DNA of 64,000 nucleotides from Luteimonas abyssi (GCF_001482195.1 NZ_KQ759763.1:2295258-2359257), one strand, 5' to 3'. Counted from the stretch's first letter, positions 17,495-32,364 are shown. Translations and numbers: made by a program. The notes: generated by a model not told the origin, from the letters alone.

Positions 17495-17995
17495 TCACCC
17501 GGCCTTCTTCTCGCCCTGGAAAATCCCGAACACCGCGATCCCGATCGCGCCCCCCACCACCGCCATGTCGGCGATGTTGAACGCCGGCCAGTAGTAAACG
17601 CGCCAGTGCCACTGGATGAAGTCCACCACATGGCCGTGGATCTGCCGGTCGATCACGTTGCCCAGCGCACCGCCCACCACCAGCGCGAACGGCAACGCGG
17701 TCCTCCAGTCCGCACGGGGCGTGCGCGACAGCCAGAACGCCAGCAGGCCGCTGATGCCGATCGCCAGCACGGTGAAGAACCATTTCTGCCAGCCGCCCGC
17801 GTTGGCGAGGAAGCTGAACGCCGCGCCGGTGTTGTAGGTGCGGTACCAGTTCCAGAAGCCCTCGATCACCGGGATCGCGGTGTACTCGGGCAGGCTGGTC
17901 AGCACCCACCACTTGGTGAGCTGGTCGAGACCGATCACGAGCGCCGACAGCAGCAACCAGATCAGGGCGTTCGGTTTGGGGCGCAGGGATGTCAT
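17495..17995 (-). CDS. lspA: Lipoprotein signal peptidase (signal peptidase II)
   Basis: LspA cleaves prolipoprotein signal peptides in the inner membrane. The 166-residue protein has four membrane helices and the conserved boxes [29 protein letters not shown] and [11 protein letters not shown], with the two catalytic aspartates in the last two. It follows ileS by about 136 bases on the same strand, in the usual gene order. Confidence 0.97.
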   Translation of the reverse strand: MTSLRPKPNALIWLLLSALVIGLDQLTKWWVLTSLPEYTAIPVIEGFWNWYRTYNTGAAFSFLANAGGWQKWFFTVLAIGISGLLAFWLSRTPRADWRTALPFALVVGGALGNVIDRQIHGHVVDFIQWHWRVYYWPAFNIADMAVVGGAIGIAVFGIFQGEKKAG

Positions 17996-18131
17996 CGAAG
18001 GGATCCGCGGTGGGCTGGTGGCCGGTCGGCCGGGCTGGACGGCCCTGGAGCGCCGTCGTCACGTGTCTATTCTGGGCGATCCGCCCGCAGGGCGGCCGCG
18101 ACGCCGGCGTCACCGGCGCCGCGATGGGGCT

Positions 18132-21002
18132 TCAGAACCAGTGCCGGTCTTCGCCCGCGCCGTCGATGTTGTCGATGCAGCGCCCACACAGCTCCGGATG
18201 CGCGACATGCGCACCCACGTCGGCGCGGTGTTGCCAGCAGCGCACGCACTTCTTCTTCTCCGTCGCACGCGCCACCACGCGCAGGCCGTCGGTTTCCTCG
18301 TCCGCGTCGACCACGGTCACGTCGCCGCTGATGAGGAAGAAACGCAGTTCGTCGATGAACGGCGCAACCCGGATCTGGTCCGACACGCCGGCGCGCAGCT
18401 CGATCTCGGCTTCAAGTGCGGCACCGATCTCGCCGCTGGCACGCATCGGCTCGAGCACCTTGGCGACGTGCTCGCGCAGCGCCAGCAGTCGCTCGAAATC
18501 GGCTTCGGACAACGGCGCGTCGGCCGGCAACGGCGCCAATCCCTCGTACCAGGTGCCGAACAGCACATGGTCGGGTCTCACGCCATCGACGGTCTGCGCC
18601 GGCAGGTGGCGCCACATCTCATCGGCGGTGAAGGTCAGGATCGGCGCGATCCAGCGCACGAAAGCCTCGGCGATGCGGTACATCGCGCTCTGCGCGCTGC
18701 GGCGTCCGCGCGAATCCTCGGGCATGGTGTACAGCCGGTCCTTGGTGACGTCGAGGTACAGCGAGCCGAGGTCGACGCTGCAGAAGTTCGACAACGCCTG
18801 CACGATTTCCGGGAAGTCGTAGCGCGCGTACGCATCCACGATGCGCGCCTGCAACTGGTGGGCGCGATGCACGATCCAGCGGTCCAGCGCGACCATGTCC
18901 TCGAGCGGACGCAGGTGGGTGGCCGGCTCGAACCCATGCAGATTGCCGAGCAGGAAGCGCGCGGTATTGCGGATGCGACGGTAGGCGTCGGCGCTGCGCT
19001 TGAGGATCTCGTCGGACACCGACATCTCGTTGCGGTAGTCCGCGGCCGCGATCCACAGACGCAGGACATCCGCGCCCATGGCATCCATCACCTGCTGCGG
19101 GGCGATCACGTTGCCCAGCGATTTCGACATCTTGCGTCCGTCGGCATCGACGGTGAAGCCGTGGGTCAGCACCTGCCGGTACGGCGCCACGCCGTCCATC
19201 GCCACCCCCGACAGCAGCGAGGACTGGAACCAGCCGCGATGCTGGTCGGAGCCTTCCAGATACAGGTCGGCCGGCTTGCGCAGGCCGTCTTCGGGCCGCT
19301 GCGCGAGCACGCACTCGTGGCTGACGCCGGAATCGAACCAGACATCGAGGATGTCGTTGACCTTCTGGTAGCGGCCGGCCTCGTCGCCGAGCAGTTCGGC
19401 GACATCCAGCGCGTACCACGCGTCGACGCCGTCGCGCTCCACACGCTCGGCGACCTGACGCATCAGCTCGGCGGAACGCGGGTGGGGCTCGTGCGTCTCG
19501 CGATCGATGAACAGTGCGATCGGCACGCCCCAGAAGCGTTGCCGCGAGATCGTCCAATCGGGACGTCCGTCCACCATGCCGGCGATGCGCGCCTGCCCCC
19601 ATTCGGGCACCCAACGCACGCCTTGGATCGCCTTGAGCGCATCGCGGCGCAGGTGCGCCTGCGTCATCGAGATGAACCACTGCGGCGTGGCGCGGAACAC
19701 CACCGGCGTCTTGTGGCGCCAGCAATGCGGGTAGCTGTGGGTGATGGTCGCGTGCGCAAGCAGCGCGCCCCGCGCGCGCAGGCCTTCGACGATCAACGGG
19801 TTGGCCTTCCACAGGTGCACGCCGGCCAGCGTGGTGTCGTCGATCGGCGGCGTGGACGGCAGATACAGGCCGCGACCATCGACCGGATTGAGCACGTTCG
19901 CCGGCGTCTTCTCGACCAGGCCGTAGCGTTGCGACACCACGAAATCTTCCTGGCCGTGGCCCGGCGCGGTGTGCACGGCGCCGGTGCCGTCCTCGTCGGA
20001 GACGTGTTCGCCGAGCAGCAGGGGGATCTCGCGGTCGTCGTAGAACGGGTGCCGGAGGGTCAGCCCTTCGAGCGCGGCGCCGCGCTCGCGACCGAGCACC
20101 GTCGTCGCCTCCACGCCGTAGCGCGCCAGGGTCCGCTCGGCCAGCGCTTCGGCGATCACCAGCCACTGCGGACGGCCATCGCGCTGCGGGCCTTCCACCA
20201 GCACGTAATCGATCTCCGCGCCCAACGATACGGCCAGCGACGCCGGCAGCGTCCACGGCGTGGTCGTCCAGATCGGCACCGCCACCAGGGCCCCATCGGG
20301 CAGCGCGGCACCGAAACGACCGGCCAGACCCGCGGAGTCCACCGCCAGATAGGCCACGTCGACCGCGGGCGACTGCTTGTCCTGATACTCGATCTCGGCC
20401 TCGGCCAGCGCCGACTGGCAATCGAAACACCAGTGCACCGGCTTGAACCCGCGCGCGACGTGTCCGCGCTCGACGATCTTCGCGAGCGCACGCAGCATGT
20501 CGGCTTCATAGCGGAAGGTCATCGTGCGGTAGGGATTGTCCCAGTCGCCGGTCACGCCCAGGCGCCGGAAGCCGGCGCGCTGCAGATCGATCTGCTCGGC
20601 CGCGTACTCGCGGCACTTCGCACGGAACGCCTCGGCGTCGAGTTTCTCGCCCACTTTGCCGTGCTTCTTCTCCACCGCGTGTTCGATCGGCAGGCCATGG
20701 CAGTCCCAGCCCGGCACGTAGGGAGCATCGAAGCCGGACAGCAGCTTCGACTTCACCACCATGTCCTTGAGCACCTTGTTCACCGCGTGCCCGATGTGGA
20801 TCGCGCCGTTGGCGTAAGGCGGACCATCGTGCAGCACCCATTGCGGGCGACCGCGTGCCGCCTCGCGAATGCGCTGGTACAGCCCCTCCTCTTCCCAGCG
20901 CGCCAGCATCTTCGGCTCGCGCTTGGGCAGGTCGCCACGCATCGGAAACTCCGTCGCAGGCAGATGGATGGTGGCTTTGTAGCGGTTGGCGTCGGCGCTC
21001 AC
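18132..21002 (-). CDS. ileS: Isoleucyl-tRNA synthetase
   Basis: This 956-residue class I synthetase has the HIGH-type motif [14 protein letters not shown], the CP1 editing domain, KMSKSLGN, and a C-terminal zinc finger (KCVRCW and CGRC), as in bacterial IleS type 1. I chose the GTG at 21002, which lies 10 bases after the ribF stop with an AAGG-type ribosome site, rather than an ATG at 21050 that would overlap ribF by 38 bases. It is part of the murJ-ribF-ileS-lspA-ispH group. Confidence 0.96.
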   Translation of the reverse strand: MSADANRYKATIHLPATEFPMRGDLPKREPKMLARWEEEGLYQRIREAARGRPQWVLHDGPPYANGAIHIGHAVNKVLKDMVVKSKLLSGFDAPYVPGWDCHGLPIEHAVEKKHGKVGEKLDAEAFRAKCREYAAEQIDLQRAGFRRLGVTGDWDNPYRTMTFRYEADMLRALAKIVERGHVARGFKPVHWCFDCQSALAEAEIEYQDKQSPAVDVAYLAVDSAGLAGRFGAALPDGALVAVPIWTTTPWTLPASLAVSLGAEIDYVLVEGPQRDGRPQWLVIAEALAERTLARYGVEATTVLGRERGAALEGLTLRHPFYDDREIPLLLGEHVSDEDGTGAVHTAPGHGQEDFVVSQRYGLVEKTPANVLNPVDGRGLYLPSTPPIDDTTLAGVHLWKANPLIVEGLRARGALLAHATITHSYPHCWRHKTPVVFRATPQWFISMTQAHLRRDALKAIQGVRWVPEWGQARIAGMVDGRPDWTISRQRFWGVPIALFIDRETHEPHPRSAELMRQVAERVERDGVDAWYALDVAELLGDEAGRYQKVNDILDVWFDSGVSHECVLAQRPEDGLRKPADLYLEGSDQHRGWFQSSLLSGVAMDGVAPYRQVLTHGFTVDADGRKMSKSLGNVIAPQQVMDAMGADVLRLWIAAADYRNEMSVSDEILKRSADAYRRIRNTARFLLGNLHGFEPATHLRPLEDMVALDRWIVHRAHQLQARIVDAYARYDFPEIVQALSNFCSVDLGSLYLDVTKDRLYTMPEDSRGRRSAQSAMYRIAEAFVRWIAPILTFTADEMWRHLPAQTVDGVRPDHVLFGTWYEGLAPLPADAPLSEADFERLLALREHVAKVLEPMRASGEIGAALEAEIELRAGVSDQIRVAPFIDELRFFLISGDVTVVDADEETDGLRVVARATEKKKCVRCWQHRADVGAHVAHPELCGRCIDNIDGAGEDRHWF

Positions 21003-21012
21003 GCAGTGACCT

Positions 21013-22011
21013 TCATGGCGTTTCGGTGTGGGAGGGGCCGCCCGCGACATCGTCGGCGGACATCAGGGGTCGGGCCAGCGGGGGACGGGTCAGCAGCGCG
21101 CGCGCCTGTGCGGCATCGCGATCCATCTGCACGACCAGACTGTCCAGATCGGGAAACTTTTCCTCGTCGCGCAGTCGGGCGACGAACTCGACCTCGATCC
21201 GGCGCCCGTAGAGGTCGCCGTCGAAGTCGAACAGGTGCGCCTCGAGCAACGGTTCGACGCCATCGACCGTGGGCCGGGTGCCGAAACTCGACACCGACGC
21301 ACGCGGCGCATTCCCGACGCCGTGGACCCAGGTCGCATAGATGCCGCGCAACGCCGGCACCTTGCCGCCGAAGCGCAGGTTGGCGGTGGGATAGCCGAGC
21401 GTACGCCCCAGCTGGCGCCCGTGCACCACACGCCCGGAAATCGAATACGGGCGTCCGAGCAGCCGCGCGGCATGAGCGAAGTCGCCCGCCCTCAGGGCCT
21501 GCCGGATCGCCGTGCTCGACACCCGCTCGCCCTCGTGCAGCAGCGGTGCGATCTCGCCGGCACCGAAGCCCAGCGTGCGGCCCATGTCCTGCAACAGGGC
21601 GAGATCGCCGCCACGACGGTGACCGAAGCGGAAACCTGGACCCACCCAGACCTCGCGCGCGCCGAGCCGGCCGACCAGGACCTCGCGCACGAAATCCTCC
21701 GCGCTCATCGCCGCCATCGCGGCGTCGAAGCGCAGCAGTCCCACGGTGGACGCGCCCAGCGCCAGCAGTCCCTCGGCCCTCGCCCGCGGCAACATCAATC
21801 GCGGCGGCGGCAGGTCGGCGCCGAAGAACTCGCGCGGCAACGGCTCGAAACTCAATGCGACCGGCGCCACGCCGAAATCGCGGGCACGCGCGACGGCCTG
21901 CCGCACCAGCGCGCGATGACCCGGGTGCAGGCCGTCGAAAGCGCCGATGCAGACCACGCTGCCGCCCGGACACACCGGGCCGCCGTCGACGTCGCGAAAT
22001 AGCCTGCTCAT
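21013..22011 (-). CDS. ribF: Bifunctional riboflavin kinase / FAD synthetase
   Basis: RibF phosphorylates riboflavin to FMN and adenylylates FMN to FAD. The 332-residue protein has the N-terminal nucleotidyltransferase domain ([31 protein letters not shown]) and the C-terminal flavokinase domain ([28 protein letters not shown]). The ATG at 22011 gives the expected MSRLFRD start. A TATACT hexamer lies 11 bases upstream, so a short-leader transcript is possible besides read-through from murJ. Confidence 0.94.
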   Translation of the reverse strand: MSRLFRDVDGGPVCPGGSVVCIGAFDGLHPGHRALVRQAVARARDFGVAPVALSFEPLPREFFGADLPPPRLMLPRARAEGLLALGASTVGLLRFDAAMAAMSAEDFVREVLVGRLGAREVWVGPGFRFGHRRGGDLALLQDMGRTLGFGAGEIAPLLHEGERVSSTAIRQALRAGDFAHAARLLGRPYSISGRVVHGRQLGRTLGYPTANLRFGGKVPALRGIYATWVHGVGNAPRASVSSFGTRPTVDGVEPLLEAHLFDFDGDLYGRRIEVEFVARLRDEEKFPDLDSLVVQMDRDAAQARALLTRPPLARPLMSADDVAGGPSHTETP

Positions 22012-22120
22012 AAGAGCCCGGCAGTATAAGGCCTGCCCGCGGTCCCGAGGCGGCGCGCCGCCTTCCTGCGCCGGACGCACCCTGGAGATCGGGCGCGCAC
22101 CCTCCACAGGCGCCGACCGC

Positions 22121-23737
22121 TCAATGCCGCAGGTGCCGGGGCCGAAGCCCGAACAGCGCCAGCGTCAGCAGATAGCAGACCGCCCCTGCCGCGATCGACA
22201 CACCCAGCCAGCCGATGCGTGCCAGCGGCCCATCGATCGCCGTCCACGCCCCGATGCCGTACCGCACCGCCAGCACCACCGCACTCATGACCAGGCTCGC
22301 CGCGCCCATCTGCAGCAGGAACCGCGCCCAGCCCGCCTCCGGGCGGTACAGGCCGGAACGCCGCAGCGCGCGCCACAACAGGACCGCATTGAGCATCCCG
22401 GCCAGCGCGGTCGCCAGCGCGATGCCGCCGTGGGCGCCGTCCACGGCGCCCAGCCACAGCGGCGTGGTGATCGCGACCGTCAGCACGATGTTGGCGACCA
22501 CCGTCCATATCGCCGCGCGCATCGGGGTCTTCGTGTCCTGGCGGGCGAAGAAGGCCGGCGCCAGCACCTTGGTCAGCATGAAGGCCGGTACGCCGAGGCT
22601 CATGGCGCTCAGGCTGACCGCCGCCATGCGGGTATCGAACGCGGTGAACTGGCCGTAGTTGAAGACGGTCGCGGTGATCGGTTCCGCCAGCAGCAGCAGG
22701 CCCAGACCGGCCGGCACACCGGCCAGCAAGGCCATGCGCAACCCCCAGTCGAGCGAGGCGTTGTAACCGGCGACATCTTCGGCGGCATGCCGGCGCGACA
22801 GATGCGGCAGGATCACCGTGCCCAGGGCGACGCCGAACAGGCCCAGCGGAAATTCGATCAGGCGGTCCGAGTAGTACAGCCAGTCCACACTGCCGGCCGC
22901 CAGCATCGAGGCGAACGCGGTCCCGACGATCAGGTTGATCTGCGCCACCGAGGACGAAAACAGCGTCGGCAGCATCAGCCGCCCGACCTTGCGCACTTCC
23001 GGATGCGAGAACCCCGGGCGCAACCGGGGTCGCAGCCCCAACCGCCCCAGCGACGGCCACAGCAGCGCCAGCTGCAGCACTCCGGCGATCAGCACACCCC
23101 AGGCCAGGCCTTCCGGCGGCACGTCGAAGCGCGGCGCCAGCCACACCATCGCGGCGATCATGGTGAGGTTGTGCAGGACCGGAGTGAACGCCGGCAGCCC
23201 GAACCGGCCATGACTGTTCAGGATCGACGCCGCCAACGACATCATCGAGATGAACAGCAGATAGGGGAATGTGATTCGCAACATCTGCGCGGTCTGCGCC
23301 AGCAACTCCGGCTGCTCCGCCCAGCCGGGTGCGAACAGGCGCGCGATCCACGGCGCGGCCAGCATGCCGAGCGCACAGACCATCAACACCACCGCGCACA
23401 GCGCACCGGCCATGTGGTCGACGAAGGATTTCAGCGCCGCGCGATCGCCGCGCTCCTTGATCTCGTTGAGCACGGGCACGAACGCCATCGCCATCGAGCC
23501 CTCCGCGAACACCCGGCGCAGGAAATTCGGCACACGGTAGGCGACGATGAAGGCGCTCATCGCACCACCGGTGCCGAACAGGGTCGCCTGCAGCATGTCG
23601 CGGGCGAAGCCTGCGATCCGGGACAGCAAGGTCATGCCGCTGAAGACCGCGGTCGAACGCAGCAGGCCGCGCCGGCCGGAGGACGCACCAGTCCGTGTGG
23701 ATGGCGTCGAGTCGGCGCCGGGTTCGGGCGTGCTCAT
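22121..23737 (-). CDS. murJ: Lipid II flippase MurJ (MviN)
   Basis: MurJ moves lipid II across the inner membrane for peptidoglycan synthesis. The 538-residue protein has about 14 membrane helices and family motifs such as TLLSRIAGFARDMLQA, FIVAYRVPNFLRRVFAEGS, and YYSDRLIEFPLGLFGVALGT. An N-terminal tail of about 25 residues, rich in Ser/Thr/Pro, precedes the first helix. I used the ATG at 23737; an upstream ATG at 23767 is possible. It is divergent from rpsT, which is the usual arrangement. Confidence 0.95.
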   Translation of the reverse strand: MSTPEPGADSTPSTRTGASSGRRGLLRSTAVFSGMTLLSRIAGFARDMLQATLFGTGGAMSAFIVAYRVPNFLRRVFAEGSMAMAFVPVLNEIKERGDRAALKSFVDHMAGALCAVVLMVCALGMLAAPWIARLFAPGWAEQPELLAQTAQMLRITFPYLLFISMMSLAASILNSHGRFGLPAFTPVLHNLTMIAAMVWLAPRFDVPPEGLAWGVLIAGVLQLALLWPSLGRLGLRPRLRPGFSHPEVRKVGRLMLPTLFSSSVAQINLIVGTAFASMLAAGSVDWLYYSDRLIEFPLGLFGVALGTVILPHLSRRHAAEDVAGYNASLDWGLRMALLAGVPAGLGLLLLAEPITATVFNYGQFTAFDTRMAAVSLSAMSLGVPAFMLTKVLAPAFFARQDTKTPMRAAIWTVVANIVLTVAITTPLWLGAVDGAHGGIALATALAGMLNAVLLWRALRRSGLYRPEAGWARFLLQMGAASLVMSAVVLAVRYGIGAWTAIDGPLARIGWLGVSIAAGAVCYLLTLALFGLRPRHLRH

Positions 23738-23824
23738 GCGTGCTGCCCCCATACCGCGAGGCTGCAACCTGAACGGGTAGCGGCGCCATCGCTCGCGTTC
23801 TCGCGCCCTTGACGTCGCCCCAGG

Positions 23825-23853
23825 TTGACCCGCACGCGTTGACCCCCCATAAT
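23825..23853 (+). promoter_or_regulatory. Sigma-70 promoter for rpsT
   Basis: TTGACC (23825-23830) and CATAAT (23848-23853) are separated by exactly 17 bases. The predicted leader is about 80 bases to the GTG of rpsT. Confidence 0.7.
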
Positions 23854-23937
23854 TTCCGGCTCGTTTGTCAAGAGCGCCGGACGCTTCCGGGCGCCGACAC
23901 CCCAGCCTCCGTCACTCCCAGTTTCCAGGATTCCATC

Positions 23938-24207
23938 GTGGCCAACATCAAGTCCGCAAAGAAGCGCGCCAAGCAAACCGTCGTGCGCAACCAGCGCAAC
24001 GCCAGCCAGCGTTCCATGCTGCGCACCTACGTCAAGAAGGTCATCAAGGCCCTCGACGCCAACGACGCATCGGCCGCACAGGAGGCGTTCAACGCCGCCC
24101 AGCCGATCCTCGACCGTTTCAGTGCCCGTGGCCTGATCCACAAGAACAAGGCCGCCCGTCACAAGAGCCGCCTGACCGCCCGCATCAAGGCGCTCAAGGC
24201 TGCCTGA
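23938..24207 (+). CDS. rpsT: 30S ribosomal protein S20
   Basis: S20 binds 16S rRNA early in 30S assembly. The 89-residue basic protein begins [19 protein letters not shown] and keeps [13 protein letters not shown] and [15 protein letters not shown]. The start codon is GTG at 23938, with AGGA eight bases upstream; the family's Met-Ala-Asn-Ile start confirms it. A non-ATG start is also usual for rpsT in E. coli, where it takes part in autoregulation. A strong terminator follows. Confidence 0.96.
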   Translation: MANIKSAKKRAKQTVVRNQRNASQRSMLRTYVKKVIKALDANDASAAQEAFNAAQPILDRFSARGLIHKNKAARHKSRLTARIKALKAA

Positions 24208-24232
24208 GGTCGGTCGCCCAGGTGTCGCGAGA

Positions 24233-24256
24233 AACCCGGCTCCGGCCGGGTTTTTT
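24233..24256 (+). terminator. Rho-independent terminator of rpsT
   Basis: An 8-bp perfect stem (AACCCGGC / GCCGGGTT) with a 4-base loop is followed by six T residues. It is a textbook intrinsic terminator 25 bases after the stop. Confidence 0.92.
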
Positions 24257-24339
24257 GTGCCCGGACAACCGACCCAAGACACCCCGCGCCCGCACAGCGC
24301 CGGCACCTGCAATCCTGCCAGCGCCTGCGCGGCACGCTT

Positions 24340-24600
24340 GCCCCCCTGCCGCCCGCGGGAGAGGAGTTGGGGTGAGGGCCGCGGCGTGCGGCGTCGCTCG
24401 AACAGCGCCCTCATCCGCCCTGCGGGCACCTTCTCCCGCGAGCGGGAGAAGGGAAGCGATCCAGCACCATCGCCCCTCTCCTGCCTGCGGGAGAGGGGTT
24501 GGGGTGAGGGCCCCGACGCGCGGCACGGCGCGAACAGCACCTCATCCGCCTTGCAGGCACCTGCTCCCGCGTTCGGGAGAAGCAAGATGCGCCTCTCCCG
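24340..24600. repeat. Intergenic cluster of GGGAGA-type palindromic repeats
   Basis: This is the second cluster of the family at 17268-17490. Two long units each contain a GGGAGAGG(A/G)GTTGGGGTGAGGG arm followed by CCTCATCCGCC(C/T)TGC(G/A)GGCACC and a CTCCCGC-GCGGGAG hairpin. It fills most of the 397-base gap between the rpsT terminator and the end of obgE; no gene was seen. Confidence 0.75.
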
Positions 24601-24604
24601 CGCC

Positions 24605-26250
<1,646 letters not shown>

Positions 26251-26276
26251 AAAAGCCCCGCCGGAGCGGGGCTTTT
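26251..26276 (-). terminator. Intrinsic terminator after rpmA (bidirectional form)
   Basis: A 10-bp perfect stem (AAAAGCCCCG / CGGGGCTTTT) with a 6-base loop ends in a U tract on either strand. It lies 20 bases beyond the rpmA stop and should separate rplU-rpmA from obgE transcription. Confidence 0.9.
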
Positions 26277-26296
26277 CCGGAACTGCATCGCGCGGA

Positions 26297-26557
26297 TCAG
26301 GCCGCGTCGACGACGCTCACGGTGCGACGCTTCTTCGGACCCTTGACCGCGAACTCGACCTTGCCGTCGACCAACGCGAACAGCGTGTGGTCGCGGCCCA
26401 GGCCCACGCCCGGACCCGGATGGAACTGGGTGCCGCGCTGGCGGACGATGATGTTGCCGGCCTCGATGGCCTGGCCGCCGAAGATCTTGACGCCGAGGTA
26501 CTTCGGGTTGGAGTCGCGGCCGTTGCGCGAGGAACCTACGCCCTTCTTGTGTGCCAT
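26297..26557 (-). CDS. rpmA: 50S ribosomal protein L27
   Basis: L27 lies at the peptidyl transferase centre. The 86-residue protein starts [17 protein letters not shown] and contains [13 protein letters not shown] and [15 protein letters not shown], all conserved. It is 12 bases downstream of rplU and followed by a strong terminator. Confidence 0.97.
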   Translation of the reverse strand: MAHKKGVGSSRNGRDSNPKYLGVKIFGGQAIEAGNIIVRQRGTQFHPGPGVGLGRDHTLFALVDGKVEFAVKGPKKRRTVSVVDAA

Positions 26558-26569
26558 GACTGCTGCTCC

Positions 26570-26890
26570 TTACTTCTTGTCGCCGGCGTTGATGCCGGTG
26601 ATCTCGATTTCGGTGTAATGCTGCCGGTGACCCTGGCGCTTCATGTGGTGCTTGCGGCGGCGGAACTTGATGATGCGGATCTTGTCGGCGCGGCCGTGGG
26701 CCTTGACGGTGGCCGCGACGGTGGCACCCTTGAGGGCGTCGCCGAGGGTCACACCTTCGCCGTCGCCGAGCATGAGCACGTTGTCGAACGTGACCTCGTT
26801 GCCGGCTTCGATGTCGAGCTTCTCGACGCGGAGCGTCTCGCCCGACATCACGCGGTATTGCTTACCGCCAGTGACGATAACTGCGTACAT
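26570..26890 (-). CDS. rplU: 50S ribosomal protein L21
   Basis: L21 binds 23S rRNA near L20. The 106-residue protein begins [14 protein letters not shown] and ends with the [14 protein letters not shown] segment typical of L21. The ATG at 26890 follows an AAGGAAG ribosome site; a TTG two codons upstream is less likely. It heads the rplU-rpmA operon behind a good sigma-70 promoter. Confidence 0.96.
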   Translation of the reverse strand: MYAVIVTGGKQYRVMSGETLRVEKLDIEAGNEVTFDNVLMLGDGEGVTLGDALKGATVAATVKAHGRADKIRIIKFRRRKHHMKRQGHRQHYTEIEITGINAGDKK

Positions 26891-26953
26891 GACCAATGCT
26901 TCCTTTGGTAGTTATTGTGGTCGCTGTCGGCATCGAGGCCGGACAGAAGCGGA

Positions 26954-26983
26954 ATTCTAGGCCTTTCAGTCAGTTACGGTCAA
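26954..26983 (-). promoter_or_regulatory. Sigma-70 promoter for rplU-rpmA
   Basis: TTGACC (26978-26983) and TAGAAT (26954-26959) on the minus strand are separated by 18 bases. The leader before rplU would be about 57 bases. Confidence 0.7.
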
Positions 26984-27169
26984 GTCGCCCCCGGACCTGT
27001 CTCAATCCGCGAGACGGCCCCCGGTCAGCATCCCCCCGGCGCTGGAGATTCCGGCGTTTGCCCCCATCACGGGGGCTTCGGTAGGCTGCCCGATTGGCTT
27101 TCCGCCCCGGCCGTACGACCCCCCACCTTCCCGGCCCGGCCAGCCGGACGACCCCGGATTCCCGACCCG

Positions 27170-30175
<3,006 letters not shown>

Positions 30176-30225
30176 AGCCCAGGGTGCCCACCGTCCCACC
30201 CCCGACCCGAGCCCCGACCAAGCCG

Positions 30226-30633
30226 ATGAGCGACGCCCCCAAACCCCTGTTCCGCATGCCGATCGCGCTGCGCTGGCGCGACCTCGACGCGTTCAATCAC
30301 GTCAACAACTCGAACTTCATGACCTATCTCGAAGAGGCGCGGATCCGCTGGTTCGAGTCGCTCGACGAGGACTGGGTCACCGAAACCACCGCGCCGCTGC
30401 TGGCCGCGGTGCAGATGAACTACAAGGTGCCGATTCCCTATCCCGCCAACGTGGTGGTCGAACTCGCCTGCGAGCGGCTGGGCACCACCAGCGTGACGGT
30501 GTCGCATCGCATCGTCGGCGAGGACGGCACGCCGCTGTACGCCGACGGCCACGTGGTCATGGTCTGGATCGACCGCACCAGCGGCCGCCCCACTCCGCTC
30601 CCCGACGCCGTGCGCCGCGCCGCCGGGGGATGA
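30226..30633 (+). CDS. Acyl-CoA thioesterase, 4HBT hotdog fold (FadM/YbgC-like)
   Basis: This 135-residue protein shows the 4-hydroxybenzoyl-CoA thioesterase fold: LRWRDLDAFNHVNNSNFMTYLEEAR supplies the conserved Asp of the active site, followed by NYKVPIPYPANVVVELACER. It probably hydrolyses medium or long acyl-CoAs in the cytoplasm. I prefer the ATG at 30226, close to the domain; an ATG at 30172 that overlaps the uvrA stop (ATGA) would add an 18-residue Pro/Thr-rich tail. Neither has a strong ribosome site, so coupling to uvrA is possible. Confidence 0.85.
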   Translation: MSDAPKPLFRMPIALRWRDLDAFNHVNNSNFMTYLEEARIRWFESLDEDWVTETTAPLLAAVQMNYKVPIPYPANVVVELACERLGTTSVTVSHRIVGEDGTPLYADGHVVMVWIDRTSGRPTPLPDAVRRAAGG

Positions 30634-30758
30634 GCCTGGACGGCGACGCGCGTGTCGTCGGGAGAGCGTAAGTCGTCAGGGATGCGTGCGTTGCACTCCG
30701 CGGGCGACGCGATGTCGCCAAGGCATCCTGGCCCACGGCGAAAGGCGCGAGATGCCCC

Positions 30759-30912
30759 GCTTCGTTCCGCGACGCGGCGAGCTGATGGGCCCCGCCGGAA
30801 CCGGCAGCCTCCTCGCGCGAATGTCCCCCGGCCACCGCCATGCGGCGGCGGCCTCCTCCTTGATTTCGCCGAGAAGGCCACCGGTCCCGACGGGGCTTCG
30901 GCTTGCGGAGCG
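30759..30912 (-). repeat. Structured intergenic repeat, copy 2 (inverted)
   Basis: This copy matches the unit at 7055-7206 in reverse orientation over its whole length. The central hairpin (GGCCACCGCC-ATGC-GGCGGCGGCC) is intact, while the outer stem (30797-30809 with 30876-30888) has three mismatches. Together with copy 3 it occupies much of the 786-base gene-free stretch between the thioesterase gene and the DUF4097 gene. Confidence 0.8.
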
Positions 30913-30934
30913 TGCGGTGCGCAGCCGTCGGAAT

Positions 30935-30956
30935 GCCCTGCGGTGGGCTTTTTTAT
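30935..30956 (+). terminator. Weak terminator-like hairpin with T tract
   Basis: GCCC-TGCGGT-GGGC followed by TTTTTT lies on the plus strand downstream of the thioesterase gene, behind repeat copy 2. The stem is only 4 bp plus two A-T pairs, so it is weak. Confidence 0.3.
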
Positions 30957-31013
30957 CGATGTCTTCTGGCGGATTCATCACCGATGAGGGCAGCGGACGA
31001 AAGCGACACGATC

Positions 31014-31025
31014 GAACGATCGTTC
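31014..31025. promoter_or_regulatory. Perfect 12-bp palindrome, possible orphan operator
   Basis: GAACGATCGTTC is self-complementary and stands in gene-free DNA between the two repeat copies. Its size resembles operators of TetR-type repressors, but no such regulator or target gene is adjacent. Confidence 0.3.
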
Positions 31026-31172
31026 ACCCCCCGACTTGCGAGCACAGCCCGACGCGGTAGAGCTTGAGGCGGCTGCCGGGCGTGTGGGCGTCCAGAGTCT
31101 TCGCCCCGACGATGGGGATTCACGGTCGTCCAAAACGTAAAAGGCGAGCGACCCGGTGACGACGCTCCGCGC

Positions 31173-31325
31173 GATCCGCAAGCCGATCCCCGTCGTGGCC
31201 GGTAGGCCGTTGCGCGAAATCAAGGAGGAGGCCGCCGCCGCATGGCGGTGGCCGGGGGACATTCGCCGCAAGGGCCTGCCGGCTACGGCGGGGCCCCTCA
31301 GGTCGAGACGAGAAGAAGCGAAGCG
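31173..31325 (+). repeat. Structured intergenic repeat, copy 3
   Basis: Same element as copies 1 and 2. The left flank (gatccgcaagccgatcccc), central hairpin and right flank (ggcggggccc..tcaggtcg, gaagcgaagcg) are conserved. The outer stem has a different sequence, GTGGCCGGTAGGCC.TTGCG with CGCAA.GGCCTGCCGGCTAC, yet still pairs apart from G-T wobbles and one mismatch. Confidence 0.8.
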
Positions 31326-31419
31326 AGAACACCGACGCTCTTCACCGTCACCGTAACCGTTGCCAGCAATCCGCAACGGAGAGACACACCTCTTCCCGGA
31401 CACGACGAGGACCGCCGCC

Positions 31420-32364
31420 TCAGCGCCCCAGAGACAGCCGCACGCTACCCGAGTGCGACTTGATCGACACGTCGCCGTTGCCGCTGCCGAGCTGGGTCCG
31501 CACGCTGCGCCCAGGACCGTACCGCGGCCGCTCGACCTCGCCGGCATCGGACTGGATGCCGCCGCTGAAGGACTGGATATCGAGCCGCGCGGAAGCGTTC
31601 GCCGGCAGCGTCAGCGCGGCGCGGCCGCTGACGCTTTCCATCGCCACGCGACCGCCCGGCGCCAGCGCGCGCGCGCCGACCTCCAGGCTGCCGGACACCG
31701 TCTCGGCACGCAGCCGCTCCACGCGCTCCAGTTCCAGCGCGATCGAACCCGACACCGTCTTCGCCTCGATCTCGCCCGTGATGCCGCCGCCTGCACGCAC
31801 TCGGCCGCTGACGGTGTCCACCGACAGCCGGCCCGTCGTCAGGCGCGACTCGATGGCACCGCTGACGGTCGACAGCGACGCCTCCTGCGCGCGACCGGAG
31901 GCATCCAGCCGGCCGCTCACCGAGCGGGCCTGCAGGCGACGCAGGTCCGCATCGGCCATCTCGATCGACGCGCTGACCGTCGTGACCTGCAGCTCGGCCC
32001 CCTTCGGCACCCGCAGCTCGATCTCGGCAGGCGCCCCCCGCCCACTGCGCGGCTGGGCGACCTTGACGTGAATCCGGTTGCGGCTGGCGTCCACCTCCAA
32101 CTCGAGATCCCGGCCAAGGCTGCCGGTGATGGCCACCTCGTCGCGATCCCAGCCCCGTACCCGCACGCTGCCGGCCACGTTCTCGACCTCGATACGTCCG
32201 CCGCTCGCGAGCGGATGGCGCTCATCCACGCGCGACTGCGCCCAGCCCAGCGCCGGCATCGCCAGCAGGCAAAGCAGCGCGAGCAGCACCGGCCACGTCG
32301 CGTGGACGCGGTTGCGCGGGACCACGTCCCTGGAAACCTGGTGGAGTCGGAGACGGATACTCAT
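31420..32364 (-). CDS. DUF4097-type secreted/envelope protein of ECF operon
   Basis: This 314-residue protein has a signal-type hydrophobic stretch (WPVLLALLCLLAMPALGWAQ) and then a long repetitive beta-rich region. Segments such as SVSGRLDAS, TVSGAIESR, TVSGRVRAG, TVSGSIALE and TVSGSLEVG recur about every 20 residues, which is the pattern of DUF4097 beta-helix-like proteins. The biochemical role is unknown. The ATG overlaps the stop of the anti-sigma-like gene by four bases, and the family is often found with sigma/anti-sigma pairs, suggesting an envelope-stress output. Confidence 0.75.
   Translation of the reverse strand: MSIRLRLHQVSRDVVPRNRVHATWPVLLALLCLLAMPALGWAQSRVDERHPLASGGRIEVENVAGSVRVRGWDRDEVAITGSLGRDLELEVDASRNRIHVKVAQPRSGRGAPAEIELRVPKGAELQVTTVSASIEMADADLRRLQARSVSGRLDASGRAQEASLSTVSGAIESRLTTGRLSVDTVSGRVRAGGGITGEIEAKTVSGSIALELERVERLRAETVSGSLEVGARALAPGGRVAMESVSGRAALTLPANASARLDIQSFSGGIQSDAGEVERPRYGPGRSVRTQLGSGNGDVSIKSHSGSVRLSLGR

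Noticed and set aside
17838..22013. A plus-strand open frame of about 1390 codons
   Set aside because: It is antisense to ileS and ribF; high GC keeps the opposite frame open. It has no ribosome site and no domain.
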